DNA of 64,000 nt from Mycobacterium sp. MFM001 (GTDB lineage Bacteria > Actinomycetota > Actinomycetes > Mycobacteriales > Mycobacteriaceae), in assembly GCF_003402475.1 (NCBI RefSeq), contig NZ_BFAB01000002.1:494317-558316 (forward strand), given 5' to 3'. Each line of letters starts with the position of its first letter. Position 1 is the stretch's first letter. The notes beneath the pieces are model-generated. The model saw only the letters and a program-made list of their open reading frames with translations, was not told the origin of the DNA and did not search any database. Both the position numbers and the translations under genes were made by a program. This document shows, piece by piece, positions 1-9,043 of the stretch.

Positions 1-734
1 GCCGTGCCGACCATGATGTTGGGCACATACAACACCGACAGCACGGTCAGGCTGAACTGGCCGAAGATCGAGTCGGTGATCGCGTAGAGCTCGTGCATGG
101 TGCCCCAGTGCACGACCAGCGAACCGGCCGCCACCACTCCCGAAAGCCCGAGCAGCGCCAGCACGCCCGCCGTCGCGGCCCGCAGTGAATCGCCCAGCCA
201 GTCGGGCAGCGGTGAGGCCGCCAAGGCCCTACGGCCGACCCGGGAGCCCACGCCGATCGCCGCGCCGATGCCGTGGACCACCAGCACACTGAGGAACGCC
301 CGCAACGCGCTGGGTGTCTGCAGCTCGGTGATCACCGACGCGGCGTCGTGGATGACGGCCAGGCAGATGGCGGCAATCAACAGCGGGCCGCCCAGCGCGG
401 AGGCCACCACCCAGCGGATCACGAACCAGGACGCGGTGGCGGCGGTGGCCTGCGCCGTCGTGCGCGCCGTCCCCCACACCATCAGCAGCACCGGGAGTAG
501 CGGCATCACGCCGAGTTCACGGCCGCCGATCGAGATGGGCACCTGATGCACGCCGAGCCACATGCTGGCGATAGCGCCGAGTGCGCCGGTCATGTCACTG
601 TTGGCAATCAGCAACTGCAGCAGCGTCACTGCGGCGATGATGACCAGCGCCACCACCGCCGGCCCGAAGGCCACCCTCAGCAGGTCTCGGGCCTGACGCG
701 CGCCCGGCGCGCGGCTATCCTCCACCCGCGTCAC
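1..734 (-). CDS. PerM-like integral membrane protein (DUF6350), 3' part cut by window edge
   Basis: The reading frame starts at GTG 734 and is still open at base 1, giving about 244 residues. The N-terminus is short and charged, then hydrophobic stretches alternate with short loops (for example [17 protein letters not shown] and [12 protein letters not shown]), as in a polytopic membrane protein. An in-frame TAA lies about 40 bases upstream and no other start lies between, so the GTG is well supported. Position next to the DUF5336 gene and family look match M. tuberculosis PerM (Rv0955, from memory), which is linked to cell division and magnesium-dependent persistence. It follows the DUF5336 gene by 39 bases on the same strand and is probably cotranscribed. 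Confidence 0.8.
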   Translation of the reverse strand, partial: MTRVEDSRAPGARQARDLLRVAFGPAVVALVIIAAVTLLQLLIANSDMTGALGAIASMWLGVHQVPISIGGRELGVMPLLPVLLMVWGTARTTAQATAATASWFVIRWVVASALGGPLLIAAICLAVIHDAASVITELQTPSALRAFLSVLVVHGIGAAIGVGSRVGRRALAASPLPDWLGDSLRAATAGVLALLGLSGVVAAGSLVVHWGTMHELYAITDSIFGQFSLTVLSVLYVPNIMVGT

Positions 735-773
735 GCTTCGCGCACGTTGACGACTAGGCGCGGAAACGCCCGG

Positions 774-1688
774 TTAGGACTGTGACTGACCCGAGGACGG
801 CTGCTGTGGCTGCTGGCCCTGGCCATAGGACTGCTGGGTCTGCCCGCCGTGGTTGCCGGAGTTGCCCTGGCCCGAACCCTGGCTTCCCGAACCGCCCGAC
901 TGCGGCTGCCCGAAGCTGGGGAAACCGGTGGGCGGGGTGGGCGGGCCCTGCTGCGAGCCTTGCTGCCCGCTCTGCTGCGGCCCGGTCTGGGAGGCCTGCT
1001 GCTGCGGTCCGGTCTGCTGGCCGGCCGTGCTGAAGCCGCCGGTCGACGGGGACGACGGGTAGCCGCCGTACTGCGAGCCGTAGCCGGAGTGCTGAGGTGA
1101 TTGCTGCGGGCTGTGCTGCTGCTGGTAGGGACCCTGCTGACCGTAGTAGCCGCCGTACTGCCCGTAGTGCCCGTACTGCTGGTCGTATTTGGGCCGCGGC
1201 GCCGGCGGAGTGATCACGCCGGCCTCCAGCAACAGCGCGGCAACCGCGGCAATGGCCTGGAGCACGGCGCAGGCCAGCACGAACCACAGCGCCCAGCCGA
1301 TCGAGAAGCCGCTCGGCTTGGCGAGCGCCTCCTTGATCACCGTCAGCACCCCGAACACTGCGATCGCCGCGACGACCGCCGAGTAGTTCTTCGCCTTCGG
1401 CAGCAGGCCGACCGCCGCGAGCAGCCCGGCCAGCAGCGCGGCGATCACGCCGATGCCGACGTCGCCGCCGGTGATGTCGCCGACCGGACCCATGTCGGAG
1501 CTGACCGTGTACATCGGCCCGAAGCTCGCCAGGTAGCTCGCCAGACCGAGCGCCACCACCGCGATGGTCAGGTAGAGACCCAAATTGCTAGAGCCCTCTT
1601 CGGATTTCGCGAACGACGGCGTGGAGGCCCCATACGAGCCTTGCGACTGCGCGGGCGGATATCCGGGGCTGCCGGGCGAGTAGGTCAT
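774..1688 (-). CDS. DUF5336 membrane protein, 34 kDa antigen family (Rv0954-like)
   Basis: This 304-residue protein has a short polar N-terminus, four hydrophobic segments between about residues 37 and 155, and a long low-complexity cytoplasmic-type tail of about 135 residues rich in Gln, Gly, Tyr, Ser and Pro (repeated [13 protein letters not shown] blocks). That layout is typical of the mycobacterial 34 kDa antigen/DUF5336 family, whose M. tuberculosis member Rv0954 (303 residues, from memory) has been linked to the divisome. The PerM-like gene lies just downstream, also a division-linked membrane protein, which suggests a two-gene unit. The tail makes the DNA repetitive and creates long spurious frames on the other strand. 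Confidence 0.88.
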   Translation of the reverse strand: MTYSPGSPGYPPAQSQGSYGASTPSFAKSEEGSSNLGLYLTIAVVALGLASYLASFGPMYTVSSDMGPVGDITGGDVGIGVIAALLAGLLAAVGLLPKAKNYSAVVAAIAVFGVLTVIKEALAKPSGFSIGWALWFVLACAVLQAIAAVAALLLEAGVITPPAPRPKYDQQYGHYGQYGGYYGQQGPYQQQHSPQQSPQHSGYGSQYGGYPSSPSTGGFSTAGQQTGPQQQASQTGPQQSGQQGSQQGPPTPPTGFPSFGQPQSGGSGSQGSGQGNSGNHGGQTQQSYGQGQQPQQPSSGQSQS

Positions 1689-1886
1689 GACTTCTCCTGT
1701 GCTTCCAGTGCCGTTGCTGTACTCCCAGGCGCCGCTCCCGCGACGCTACGTCGGACCGCTCGATGAACGCCATAGCGGCGAGCGCGGGCGTTGCGACGCG
1801 ATTCGACCATCCACGCTAGCGCACCTCGGGTTACCCGCGATGCGGCAGTCGGTGTGTCATACCGCCCCCGCGCTTGCCCGCCGGAT

Positions 1887-1900
1887 TGGAACACGTTCTA
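1887..1900. promoter_or_regulatory. KstR-type operator upstream of LLM oxidoreductase
   Basis: TGGAACACGTTCTA fits the KstR consensus TnnAACnnGTTnnA at every fixed position. It ends 8 bases before the ATG at 1909, so a bound repressor would cover the transcription or translation start region. KstR controls cholesterol and lipid catabolism genes in mycobacteria. The match is seen in sequence; regulation is inferred. Confidence 0.6.
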
Positions 1901-1908
1901 ATTCAGGG

Positions 1909-2757
1909 ATGGATTACGGGCTTGTGCTGTTCACCAGCGACCGCGGCATCACCCCGGCGGCGGCGGCCGTCCTCGCCGAAAAGCATGGATTTCACACCTT
2001 CTACGTGCCCGAACACACGCACATCCCGGTCAAGCGGGAGGCCGCGCACCCGACAACCGGCGACGAGTCGTTGCCCGACGACCGATACATGCGCACGTTG
2101 GACCCGTGGGTCAGTCTGGGTGCGGCGTGCGCCGTCACCTCACGGGTTCGGCTGTCCACCGCGGTGGCGCTGCCGGTCGAACACGATCCGATCACGCTGG
2201 CCAAATCGATTGCCACCCTCGATCATCTGTCGGGCGGCCGGGTGAGCCTGGGCGTTGGATTCGGTTGGAACACCGACGAACTCACCGACCACGGTGTGCC
2301 GCCCGGGCGGCGCCGCACGATGCTGCGCGAATACCTTGAGGCGATGCGGGCGCTGTGGACGCAGGAGGAAGCGGCCTACGACGGCGAGTTCGTCAAATTC
2401 GGGCCGAGCTGGGCGTGGCCCAAGCCGGTGCAGTCGCATATCCCGGTGCTGGTCGGTGCGGCGGGAACCGAGAAGAACTTCAAGTGGATCGCGCGCAGCG
2501 CCGACGGATGGATCACCACGCCGCGCGACTTCGAAATCGACGAGCCGGTGAAGTTGTTGCAGGACACCTGGGCCGCCGCCGGCCGCGACGGCGCGCCGCA
2601 GATCGTGGCGCTGGACTTCAAGCCGGATGCCGAGAAGTTGGCCCGCTGGGCCGAGCTGGGCGTGACCGAGGTGTTGTTCGGCTTACCCGACCGCCCCGAA
2701 GACGAGGTGGCCGCCTACATGGAACGGCTCGCCGGCAAGCTTGCCGCAATGGTGTGA
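1909..2757 (+). CDS. LLM-class (F420-type) oxidoreductase, Rv0953c-like
   Basis: This 282-residue luciferase-like monooxygenase-fold protein starts MDYGLVLFTSD and shows the family pattern: HGFHTFYVPEHTHIP near the N-terminus, LDHLSGGRVSLGVGFGWN around residues 105-122, and IPVLVGAAG near 180. Such proteins are TIM barrels that use F420 or FMN for hydride transfer; the substrate is unknown. The frame is open for 74 codons upstream, but the ATG at 1909 was chosen because homology begins there and a KstR-type box ends 8 bases before it. It converges with the thiolase-like gene with a 4-base gap. The KstR-type box suggests induction during sterol or lipid use. Confidence 0.88.
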   Translation: MDYGLVLFTSDRGITPAAAAVLAEKHGFHTFYVPEHTHIPVKREAAHPTTGDESLPDDRYMRTLDPWVSLGAACAVTSRVRLSTAVALPVEHDPITLAKSIATLDHLSGGRVSLGVGFGWNTDELTDHGVPPGRRRTMLREYLEAMRALWTQEEAAYDGEFVKFGPSWAWPKPVQSHIPVLVGAAGTEKNFKWIARSADGWITTPRDFEIDEPVKLLQDTWAAAGRDGAPQIVALDFKPDAEKLARWAELGVTEVLFGLPDRPEDEVAAYMERLAGKLAAMV

Positions 2758-2761
2758 CCGG

Positions 2762-4300
2762 CTACAAACCGCAGCGGTTGCCGTAGTCGAACGAGCGCAC
2801 CATCACCGACTGGCCCAGCGGGTCCCCGTCGGTCAGCAACGCGATCAGGTCGTCCTCTTCGGTGGTGGCCAAAAACCGGCTGTCGTCGGCGTCGAGGCGG
2901 CCGATGACGATTCCGGTCAGCCGGCCGTTGTCCCGTCGCACGGTGTAGGTCTCGACGGTGCCGGGCCCGTCGGCCTGCTCGGTCACCGCAACGGTGGGCC
3001 ATGCCTCGATCTCCGCCTGCAACTGCGCACTGCGGTCCGGCTTCCACTCAACCGGCGTCGTCGAGTAGATCCCCACCGAGTACTTGCTCATGATGCCGCC
3101 GTTGGCGCCGACGAGGCCGAATTCTCCTGGGCGGCTTCGCATCGCAGCGACGGTCTCGGCGACGCCGTGCATCGAGTAGTTGTTGCCGGCCCCGCCGAAG
3201 AACGGCAGACCGCCGGTCAGCGTCAGCCCGCGCGGGTCGTCCGGCGCGATGCCCATGCCGTCGCAGATGTTGAACACCGGCACCGGGAAGCAGCTGTACA
3301 GGTCGAAGGTGGCGACGTCGTCGACACCAATACCGGCGACACGCAATGCTTCCCGCACCGCCATCACCGCCGACGGCGCGTGCCCCAGATCGGGCCGATC
3401 CAGCAGACTCTGCTCGGCCATGTCGGCATGGCCGTGCAGGTACACCCAATTGTCTTCTGGCACACCGAGTTTGCGCGCCGCCTCCACCGACATCAGCAGC
3501 GCCGCCGCGCCCTGGTTCACCTGGTCACGCGCCACCAGCAGCCGCGGATACGGATCGGAGATCATCCGGTTGCTCTCGGTGACCGTGATCAGTTCCTCGA
3601 CACTGCGCTCGACCGGCGCGGCGGCGAACGGGTTGTCGGCGGCCACCTTGCTGAACGGCGCGAACAACTCACCCATGCACCGCAGATACTCGGCCGGGCT
3701 CAGACCGGTGCCGGCGCGTCGGGCGTTTTCCAGCAGCGCGTACTGCGTCGGGGCGTCCACCAGGCCGTGGATCACGGTGTAGCGGCTGATCAGCCCCTCC
3801 AGGCCGTGACCGCGATCTTCCAGCGAGCCGTCGACCGTCTCCGAGAAATCCGGTTTGTTGTCGGCGCCCGCGAAGTAGCGGGTGGTCGACGTCGCATCCG
3901 AGCCGAAGATCAGCGCGACCTCTGAGCGGCCGGCGGCGATCTCGCCGGCCAGCTCGGTGATCAGATGCTGCGGGCCCTGGCCCCCGACGATCTCCAGGAT
4001 CGCCCGGGCCGGATCGGCGTCGATCCGGTTGGCCACCGACCGCGGATAGTTGTTCGACTTGCCCAGTGCCGCTTGAGCCGGCCCGGAGATCTCGAACTGC
4101 CGCACACCCGCGACGGTGTCGATCGCGGCCGCCACCTTGGCCGCATCGGCGCCGCAGTCCTCGAGCGCGGCACGCGCACCCGCAGCGGCCAGCTCGACCG
4201 CCGACATGGCGCGGTAGTACGGGTCGTCGATCCGCTCAGCGGCCTGCCCGACGCCGACGACGACGGGAGTGCTGCCGCTAATGGCGCCGCTCCTCCTCAT
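2762..4300 (-). CDS. Thiolase-like protein (TLP1 type, with extra C-terminal domain)
   Basis: This 512-residue protein has a thiolase-fold core (residues about 10-400, with TPVVVGVGQAAERID at the start and FDLYSCFPVPVFNICDGMG and TGGLPFFGGAGNNYSMHG near the end) followed by about 95 residues matching the additional C-terminal domain of TLP1-type proteins. These resemble SCP2-thiolases and lipid-transfer thiolases, act in or near fatty-acid or sterol side-chain metabolism, and often lack full thiolase catalysis. The equivalent position in the M. tuberculosis order (between sucD and the LLM gene) is empty as I recall it. The ATG at 4300 lies inside a 21-base repeated element, so the exact start is somewhat uncertain. 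Confidence 0.82.
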   Translation of the reverse strand: MRRSGAISGSTPVVVGVGQAAERIDDPYYRAMSAVELAAAGARAALEDCGADAAKVAAAIDTVAGVRQFEISGPAQAALGKSNNYPRSVANRIDADPARAILEIVGGQGPQHLITELAGEIAAGRSEVALIFGSDATSTTRYFAGADNKPDFSETVDGSLEDRGHGLEGLISRYTVIHGLVDAPTQYALLENARRAGTGLSPAEYLRCMGELFAPFSKVAADNPFAAAPVERSVEELITVTESNRMISDPYPRLLVARDQVNQGAAALLMSVEAARKLGVPEDNWVYLHGHADMAEQSLLDRPDLGHAPSAVMAVREALRVAGIGVDDVATFDLYSCFPVPVFNICDGMGIAPDDPRGLTLTGGLPFFGGAGNNYSMHGVAETVAAMRSRPGEFGLVGANGGIMSKYSVGIYSTTPVEWKPDRSAQLQAEIEAWPTVAVTEQADGPGTVETYTVRRDNGRLTGIVIGRLDADDSRFLATTEEDDLIALLTDGDPLGQSVMVRSFDYGNRCGL

Positions 4301-4304
4301 CGCT
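4284..4304 (-). repeat. 21-base repeat, copy 1, over the thiolase-like start codon
   Basis: The 21 bases at 4284-4304 are identical to 11340-11360. Both sit at the 5' end of a minus-strand gene. In transcript sense the unit reads AGCGATGAGGAGGAGCGGCG plus one base, which holds an ATG followed by a purine-rich GAGGAGGAG run. I recall similar strings upstream of other mycobacterial genes, but have not checked this. Confidence 0.7.
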
Positions 4305-4370
4305 TCGTCCCCCTCGCCGCTGCGCGGCTGGGGGTGCCCCCACTCCATCGTCGCCGGCGCCGGTCGACTG

Positions 4371-5273
4371 TCACAGGCTTTGCAAAATCTTCCGCGCCAA
4401 AGCTGCAGTCTCCGAAGGCGTTTTGCCGACTTTGACACCGGCCGCCTCCAACGCTTCCTTCTTGGCGGCCGCGGTACCCGACGAGCCCGACACGATGGCG
4501 CCGGCGTGGCCCATCGTCTTGCCTTCGGGCGCAGTGAATCCCGCGACGTAGCCGACGACCGGCTTGGACACGTTGGCCTTGATGTAGTCGGCCGCGCGCT
4601 CCTCGGCGTCGCCGCCGATCTCGCCGATCATCACGATGACCTTGGTGTCCGGATCCTTCTCGAACGCCTCGATCGCGTCGATGTGGGTGGTGCCGATCAC
4701 CGGGTCCCCGCCGATCCCGATCGCGGTGGAGAAACCGAAATCACGCAGCTCGAACATCATCTGGTAGGTCAGCGTGCCCGACTTGGACACCAGGCCGATC
4801 GGACCGGATCCGGTGATGTTGGCCGGGGTGATGCCGACCAGCGACTGGCCGGGCGTGATGATGCCGGGACAGTTGGGCCCGATGATCCGGGTCTTGTTGC
4901 CCTTGCTGACGTTGTAGGCCCACGCATAGGCGCTGTCCTGCACCGGGATTCCCTCGGTGATGACCACCAGCAGCGGAATCTCGGCGTCGACGGCCTCGAT
5001 GATGGCGTCCTTGGCGAACTTCGGCGGCACGAAGATGATCGACACGTCGGCGCCGGTCTCCTTCATTGCCTCGGCGACGCCGCCGAACACCGGCAGCTTG
5101 ATGACCCGACCGCCCTTGTCCTCGTGGGTGACCGTCGTGCCCGCTTTGCGCGCGTTGACGCCGCCGACGATCTGGGTGCCGGCCTTGAGCATCCGGGCGG
5201 TGTGCACGGTGGCCTCGCTGCCGGTGATGCCCTGGACGATGACCTTGTTGTCCTTGTTCAAAAAGATCGACAT
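4371..5273 (-). CDS. sucD: Succinyl-CoA synthetase alpha subunit
   Basis: This 300-residue subunit binds CoA and is phosphorylated on an active-site His during succinyl-CoA + NDP + Pi = succinate + NTP + CoA in the TCA cycle. The N-terminal Rossmann CoA-binding region ([15 protein letters not shown]), the [13 protein letters not shown] stretch and the phospho-His segment [15 protein letters not shown] near residue 246 are all present. Length is normal. It lies 16 bases after sucC with a GAAAGGA ribosome site in the gap, so the two subunits are made from one transcript. Confidence 0.98.
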   Translation of the reverse strand: MSIFLNKDNKVIVQGITGSEATVHTARMLKAGTQIVGGVNARKAGTTVTHEDKGGRVIKLPVFGGVAEAMKETGADVSIIFVPPKFAKDAIIEAVDAEIPLLVVITEGIPVQDSAYAWAYNVSKGNKTRIIGPNCPGIITPGQSLVGITPANITGSGPIGLVSKSGTLTYQMMFELRDFGFSTAIGIGGDPVIGTTHIDAIEAFEKDPDTKVIVMIGEIGGDAEERAADYIKANVSKPVVGYVAGFTAPEGKTMGHAGAIVSGSSGTAAAKKEALEAAGVKVGKTPSETAALARKILQSL

Positions 5274-5289
5274 ATCCGCAAGTCCTTTC

Positions 5290-6453
5290 TCAGGCGCTCG
5301 CCAACGCGGCGGCTTTGTCGGCGGCCTCGTCCATCGTGTCCACCAGGGTCACGAGCGGATGGTTGGCTTCGGCCAGGATGCGCCGGCCCTCTTCGACGTT
5401 GTTGCCGTCGAGCCGGACCACTAGTGGCTTGGTGGCGGTGTCGCCGAGCATCTTCAGCGCCGACACGATGCCGTTGGCGACGGCGTCGCATGCGGTGATG
5501 CCACCGAAGACGTTGACGAACACGCTCTTGACCTGCTCGTCGCCCAGGATGACGTCCAGCCCGGCGGCCATCACCTCCGCCGACGCGCCGCCGCCGATGT
5601 CCAGGAAGTTGGCCGGCTTCACCCCGCCATGCTTCTCGCCGGCATAGGCCGCGACATCCAGCGTCGACATCACCAGGCCGGCGCCGTTACCGATGATCCC
5701 GATCTGGCCGTCCAGCTTGACGTAGTTGAGGTCGTGCTCCTTGGCCTTGAGCTCCAGCGGGTCGGTGGCGTCGCGGTCCTCGAACTCCGCGTGCCCGGGC
5801 TGGCGGAACGCGGCGTTGCCGTCGAGCGTCACCTTGCCGTCCAGCGCCAGGATCTGGTCGTCCGGCGTGCGGACCAGCGGGTTGACCTCGACCAGGGTGG
5901 CGTCCTCGGCTACGAACAGCTCCCAGAGTTTCTGGATCGTCACCGCCGCGGCGTCGAGCACCTCGGCCGGCAGGTGGCCCTGCTCGGCGATCGAGCGCGC
6001 GAACGCCAGATCGACACCCTTCACCGCGTCGACGGGAACCTTGGCCAGCCGCTCGGGTTTGGTCGCGGCGACCTCCTCGATCTCCATGCCGCCCTCCACC
6101 GAGCACATCGCCAGGTAGGTGCGGTTGGCCCGGTCGAGCAGGAAGGAGATGTAGTACTCCTCGGCGATGTCGCTGGCCTCGGACACCAGCAGCTTCTTGA
6201 CGACGTGGCCCTTGATATCGAGGCCCAGGATGTTGTTGGCGTGGGTGTAGGCGTCCTCGGCGGTGGCGGCGTACTTCACGCCACCGGCCTTGCCGCGGCC
6301 ACCGGTCTTGACTTGTGCCTTGACCATCACCGGGCGGCCGATTTCCTCGGCGATCGCCTTGGCGCCGTCGGCGCTGTCGGTCACCCGTCCGGGCGTGGTG
6401 GGCACGTTGTGCTTGGCGAACAGCTCCTTCGCCTGATACTCGAAGAGATCCAT
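5290..6453 (-). CDS. sucC: Succinyl-CoA synthetase beta subunit
   Basis: This 387-residue ATP-grasp subunit begins [18 protein letters not shown], the standard family start, so ATG 6453 is preferred over an in-frame start 39 codons upstream. [11 protein letters not shown] around residues 50-60 belongs to the nucleotide-binding domain, and [13 protein letters not shown] and [10 protein letters not shown] near 265-310 belong to the C-terminal flavodoxin-like domain that meets the alpha subunit. It is first in the sucCD operon. A CRP-type site lies about 190 bases upstream. Confidence 0.98.
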   Translation of the reverse strand: MDLFEYQAKELFAKHNVPTTPGRVTDSADGAKAIAEEIGRPVMVKAQVKTGGRGKAGGVKYAATAEDAYTHANNILGLDIKGHVVKKLLVSEASDIAEEYYISFLLDRANRTYLAMCSVEGGMEIEEVAATKPERLAKVPVDAVKGVDLAFARSIAEQGHLPAEVLDAAAVTIQKLWELFVAEDATLVEVNPLVRTPDDQILALDGKVTLDGNAAFRQPGHAEFEDRDATDPLELKAKEHDLNYVKLDGQIGIIGNGAGLVMSTLDVAAYAGEKHGGVKPANFLDIGGGASAEVMAAGLDVILGDEQVKSVFVNVFGGITACDAVANGIVSALKMLGDTATKPLVVRLDGNNVEEGRRILAEANHPLVTLVDTMDEAADKAAALASA

Positions 6454-6641
6454 GGGCTCACTGTCTACTGAGTTCGGCCTGATTAGGTAAGCGACTCGGT
6501 TCTGGGCAAGCCCCTGAACCGCGCCCCGGGGGAACTGTATCGACCCGCCGTCATGGCGCTGTCGTCGCATCCGCTGTTGTGGCGCAGGTCACCGCGGGTG
6601 GATGCCGTACGCTGTGCCCGGGACGGGCCCGAGTGCTCGCG

Positions 6642-6657
6642 CGTGATGCGGATCACA
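6642..6657. promoter_or_regulatory. CRP/cAMP receptor protein site between sucC and the M23 peptidase gene
   Basis: CGTGATGCGGATCACA fits the mycobacterial CRP consensus CGTGA-N6-TCACA. It lies 77 bases before the peptidase ATG and about 190 bases before the divergent sucC ATG, so one site may serve both promoters. I recall this intergenic region among predicted CRP targets in M. tuberculosis. The match is seen; function is inferred. Confidence 0.65.
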
Positions 6658-6733
6658 TTATCGACCGGGATTCCTGTCACGCCTTGCGAGGTCGCTACCC
6701 CAGTGGTTAACGTCTCAGGGTCCAGATAACGTT

Positions 6734-7807
6734 ATGGTTACGACGCGAGGGACATTCAGGTTGGCCCAGCACCGTTCTGCCCGGTCTCCTGTCGCCGGAG
6801 ACTCTCGTGGATCGCTCGACCGCTGGTCAGACCTCGACCGCAACGAGGTCACCGACATCATCCCGTTCAATGAGTTCGGCAACCTCGATGACCTGGACTT
6901 TAACGACAACAGTGTTTTCGGAAGTGCGGCCTCCGTCCTGGAGGCGCCCGAGCTCGACGACCTGCACGACACCGACGATCTGACCCCGCTGCCCCTGGCC
7001 AGCCCCAGCGAACACCGGTACGACCGGCACACCGAGCGGACTAATTCCTACCGCCTCGAACTGCACGGACGTCCCAATAATGCCGATGCGCCCTGGCGCC
7101 GCCCGCAGCACCGCCGGCAGCTCAGCGGCGCGGCGCGGGGCCGGATGCTGATCACCGCCATGGCCGCCGGTGCCGCCGCCGCCGCAGCGCATTCGGCCAC
7201 GCACCCCTCCGACGACTCGAAGGCCGAAACCGTGCTGGCCGCCGACGCGTCGACGCCCAGCGGCGGCCCGATCACCACCTCGGCGCGCGGCATGCAGATG
7301 GTGACCGTGAAGCCGGCCGCGAACGTCGCCGTGCACAACGCGGAACTCGCCCACGCCGTGGCGTTCGCCGAAGAGCGCGCCCAGCGCGAGGCGCGACTGC
7401 AGCAGCCACTGTTCGTCATGCCAACAAAGGGCATATTCACGTCGAATTTCGGGTACCGCTGGGGTGTGCTGCACGCCGGTATCGACATCGCCAACTCGAT
7501 CGGAACCCCGATCCTGGCGGTGTCGGACGGGGTGGTCATCGACGCCGGCCCGACCGCCGGCTACGGAATGTGGGTGAAGCTGCGCCACGCCGACGGCACG
7601 GTCACGCTGTACGGTCACGTCAACACGACGACGGTCAGCGTCGGCCAGCGTGTGATGGCGGGCGATCAGATTGCCACGATGGGCAACCGCGGCAACTCCA
7701 CCGGTCCGCACCTGCATTTCGAGGTGTTGCTGGGCGGCACCAACCGGGTAGACCCGGTGCCGTGGCTGGCCAAGCGTGGCCTGAGTGTCGGAAGTTTCGC
7801 CGGTTGA
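6734..7807 (+). CDS. M23 (LytM-type) peptidase, Rv0950c-like
   Basis: This 357-residue protein has an acidic, disordered N-terminal region, a single hydrophobic Ala-rich segment around residues 138-153 (MLITAMAAGAAAAAA) that should anchor it in the membrane, and a C-terminal LytM/M23 domain from about 225. Zinc-ligand motifs are intact: HAGIDIA (HxxxD) and HLHFEV (HxH). M23 enzymes cut peptidoglycan cross-bridges or regulate amidases at the wall. A homologue holds the same place beside sucC in M. tuberculosis. Divergent from sucC, with a shared CRP-type site. Confidence 0.88.
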   Translation: MVTTRGTFRLAQHRSARSPVAGDSRGSLDRWSDLDRNEVTDIIPFNEFGNLDDLDFNDNSVFGSAASVLEAPELDDLHDTDDLTPLPLASPSEHRYDRHTERTNSYRLELHGRPNNADAPWRRPQHRRQLSGAARGRMLITAMAAGAAAAAAHSATHPSDDSKAETVLAADASTPSGGPITTSARGMQMVTVKPAANVAVHNAELAHAVAFAEERAQREARLQQPLFVMPTKGIFTSNFGYRWGVLHAGIDIANSIGTPILAVSDGVVIDAGPTAGYGMWVKLRHADGTVTLYGHVNTTTVSVGQRVMAGDQIATMGNRGNSTGPHLHFEVLLGGTNRVDPVPWLAKRGLSVGSFAG

Positions 7808-7938
7808 CCGGTTATCGGGTCAACCGAGTCCCCGCCCGGCGATAATCCGCCTACAAACCCAGCAAGCGGTCATGTCAGCGACGGCGGCGCCACTGCCGGC
7901 TCGGCAGCCACGACGCGATTCGAGAACGAAGGCATGAG

Positions 7939-8478
7939 GTGACGACACCCCACGACGAAGCGCCGCGGACCCGCATCATCCGGCGAGCACCGACGACGCC
8001 GCTGCCCGCGATAGCGGACGACGCCCGCACCACCCACATTCCGCGCCAGCCACCCGGCGGCGCCGGGTACCCGGTTCCGCCGGCGACGGCCCGTCGACCG
8101 GATGAGCCGGTCAGCAAGACCGCGGTGGCCGCCGCCGCCGTCAGTGTGGTCAGCGGCTGGGCCACCTCGGTGGTGGCCACCGAGCTGATCGCGGGCTGGT
8201 GGCAATCCGACCGCCTGTTCTGCGTCGCGGTCGGATTCCTCGCCTTGGTGTTTGCGCTGGCCACCGTGTCCGGCGTGATCCTGCTGCTACTGCGACGGGG
8301 GCTTGGCCGCTACCTCATCGTGGCTGGCGCCGTGGTCGCGGTGCTGACCTACCTCGGCGTGTTCATCGCCGGCGCACGCGTCGCCTGGATCGTGCACACA
8401 CTGTGGATATTGCCGATCGCGAGCGCGGTGCTGGCAATGCATCCGCAAACGAAACGCTGGCTGCCGCAGGACAGTTGA
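7939..8478 (+). CDS. Small Pro-rich four-TM membrane protein (tandem copy 1)
   Basis: This 179-residue protein has a polar, Arg/Pro-rich N-terminus of about 58 residues followed by four hydrophobic segments and a short tail ending LAMHPQTKRWLPQDS. GTG 7939 is the likely start; an ATG five bases upstream opens a two-codon frame (ATGAGGTGA). The next gene encodes a protein with the same plan and the same LAMxPxTKRW end, so the two are probably diverged tandem duplicates. Function is unknown. Neither gene is present at this place in the M. tuberculosis order I recall. Confidence 0.7.
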   Translation: MTTPHDEAPRTRIIRRAPTTPLPAIADDARTTHIPRQPPGGAGYPVPPATARRPDEPVSKTAVAAAAVSVVSGWATSVVATELIAGWWQSDRLFCVAVGFLALVFALATVSGVILLLLRRGLGRYLIVAGAVVAVLTYLGVFIAGARVAWIVHTLWILPIASAVLAMHPQTKRWLPQDS

Positions 8479-8491
8479 TACTCTCCCGGGA

Positions 8492-9043
8492 ATGGACCCC
8501 CGGCAGTTCCCCCTGCAGCCCGGCTGGGGACCGCCGCCAGCGCCTTACCCGCTCTACCCGCCGCGGCGGCCCGGCGGCGCTACCGCTATTGCGGCCGCGG
8601 TCCTGAGTTTTCTCGGCAGCATCGCCCACGCGGTCGTGTGCGCTTTGTGCGTCGCTTCGATCGTGTTGGGCTATCACCTGAATTTCAAAGTCGTATCATT
8701 CTTCGCGTTGCTCGCAGTGGCGTCGCTTGCAGCCGCAGTGGCACTTTCGGCCGGCGCGGTCATGCTGCTACGGCGCCGACCGGGCGGCGGGGTGACCATT
8801 GTGGCGACATGCGCGGCGGCCATCCCGGTGGATTTCGCCTTGTTCGTATTGGCCGAACTGATCCACCGCGCCAACAGGCACTACTACGGACAGGTAGTCC
8901 CGATGGCCGCCATCGGCGTCGTTCTCACTGTCGTCGTGGGCGGTCTCACAATCATTTTGGCGATGGCGCCGCCCACCAAGCGTTGGTGCCGGGCGACGCA
9001 GCCGAGCGCGCCGCCACCACCCCCGATGGCTACAGCTTGGTGA
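8492..9043 (+). CDS. Small Pro-rich four-TM membrane protein (tandem copy 2)
   Basis: This 183-residue protein starts 13 bases after copy 1. It has a Pro-rich cytoplasmic N-terminus (PGWGPPPAPYPLYPPRRPGG), four hydrophobic segments and the closing motif LAMAPPTKRWCR shared with its neighbour, then a Pro tail. Its last 14 bases overlap the 3' end of uvrD1 on the other strand. No enzymatic motif is visible. Proteins of this layout are common in mycobacteria and mostly uncharacterised. Confidence 0.72.
   Translation: MDPRQFPLQPGWGPPPAPYPLYPPRRPGGATAIAAAVLSFLGSIAHAVVCALCVASIVLGYHLNFKVVSFFALLAVASLAAAVALSAGAVMLLRRRPGGGVTIVATCAAAIPVDFALFVLAELIHRANRHYYGQVVPMAAIGVVLTVVVGGLTIILAMAPPTKRWCRATQPSAPPPPPMATAW

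Noticed and set aside
1687..1908. N-terminal extension of the LLM protein from an upstream start
   Set aside because: The 74 extra residues have no family similarity and would cover the promoter and KstR-type box.
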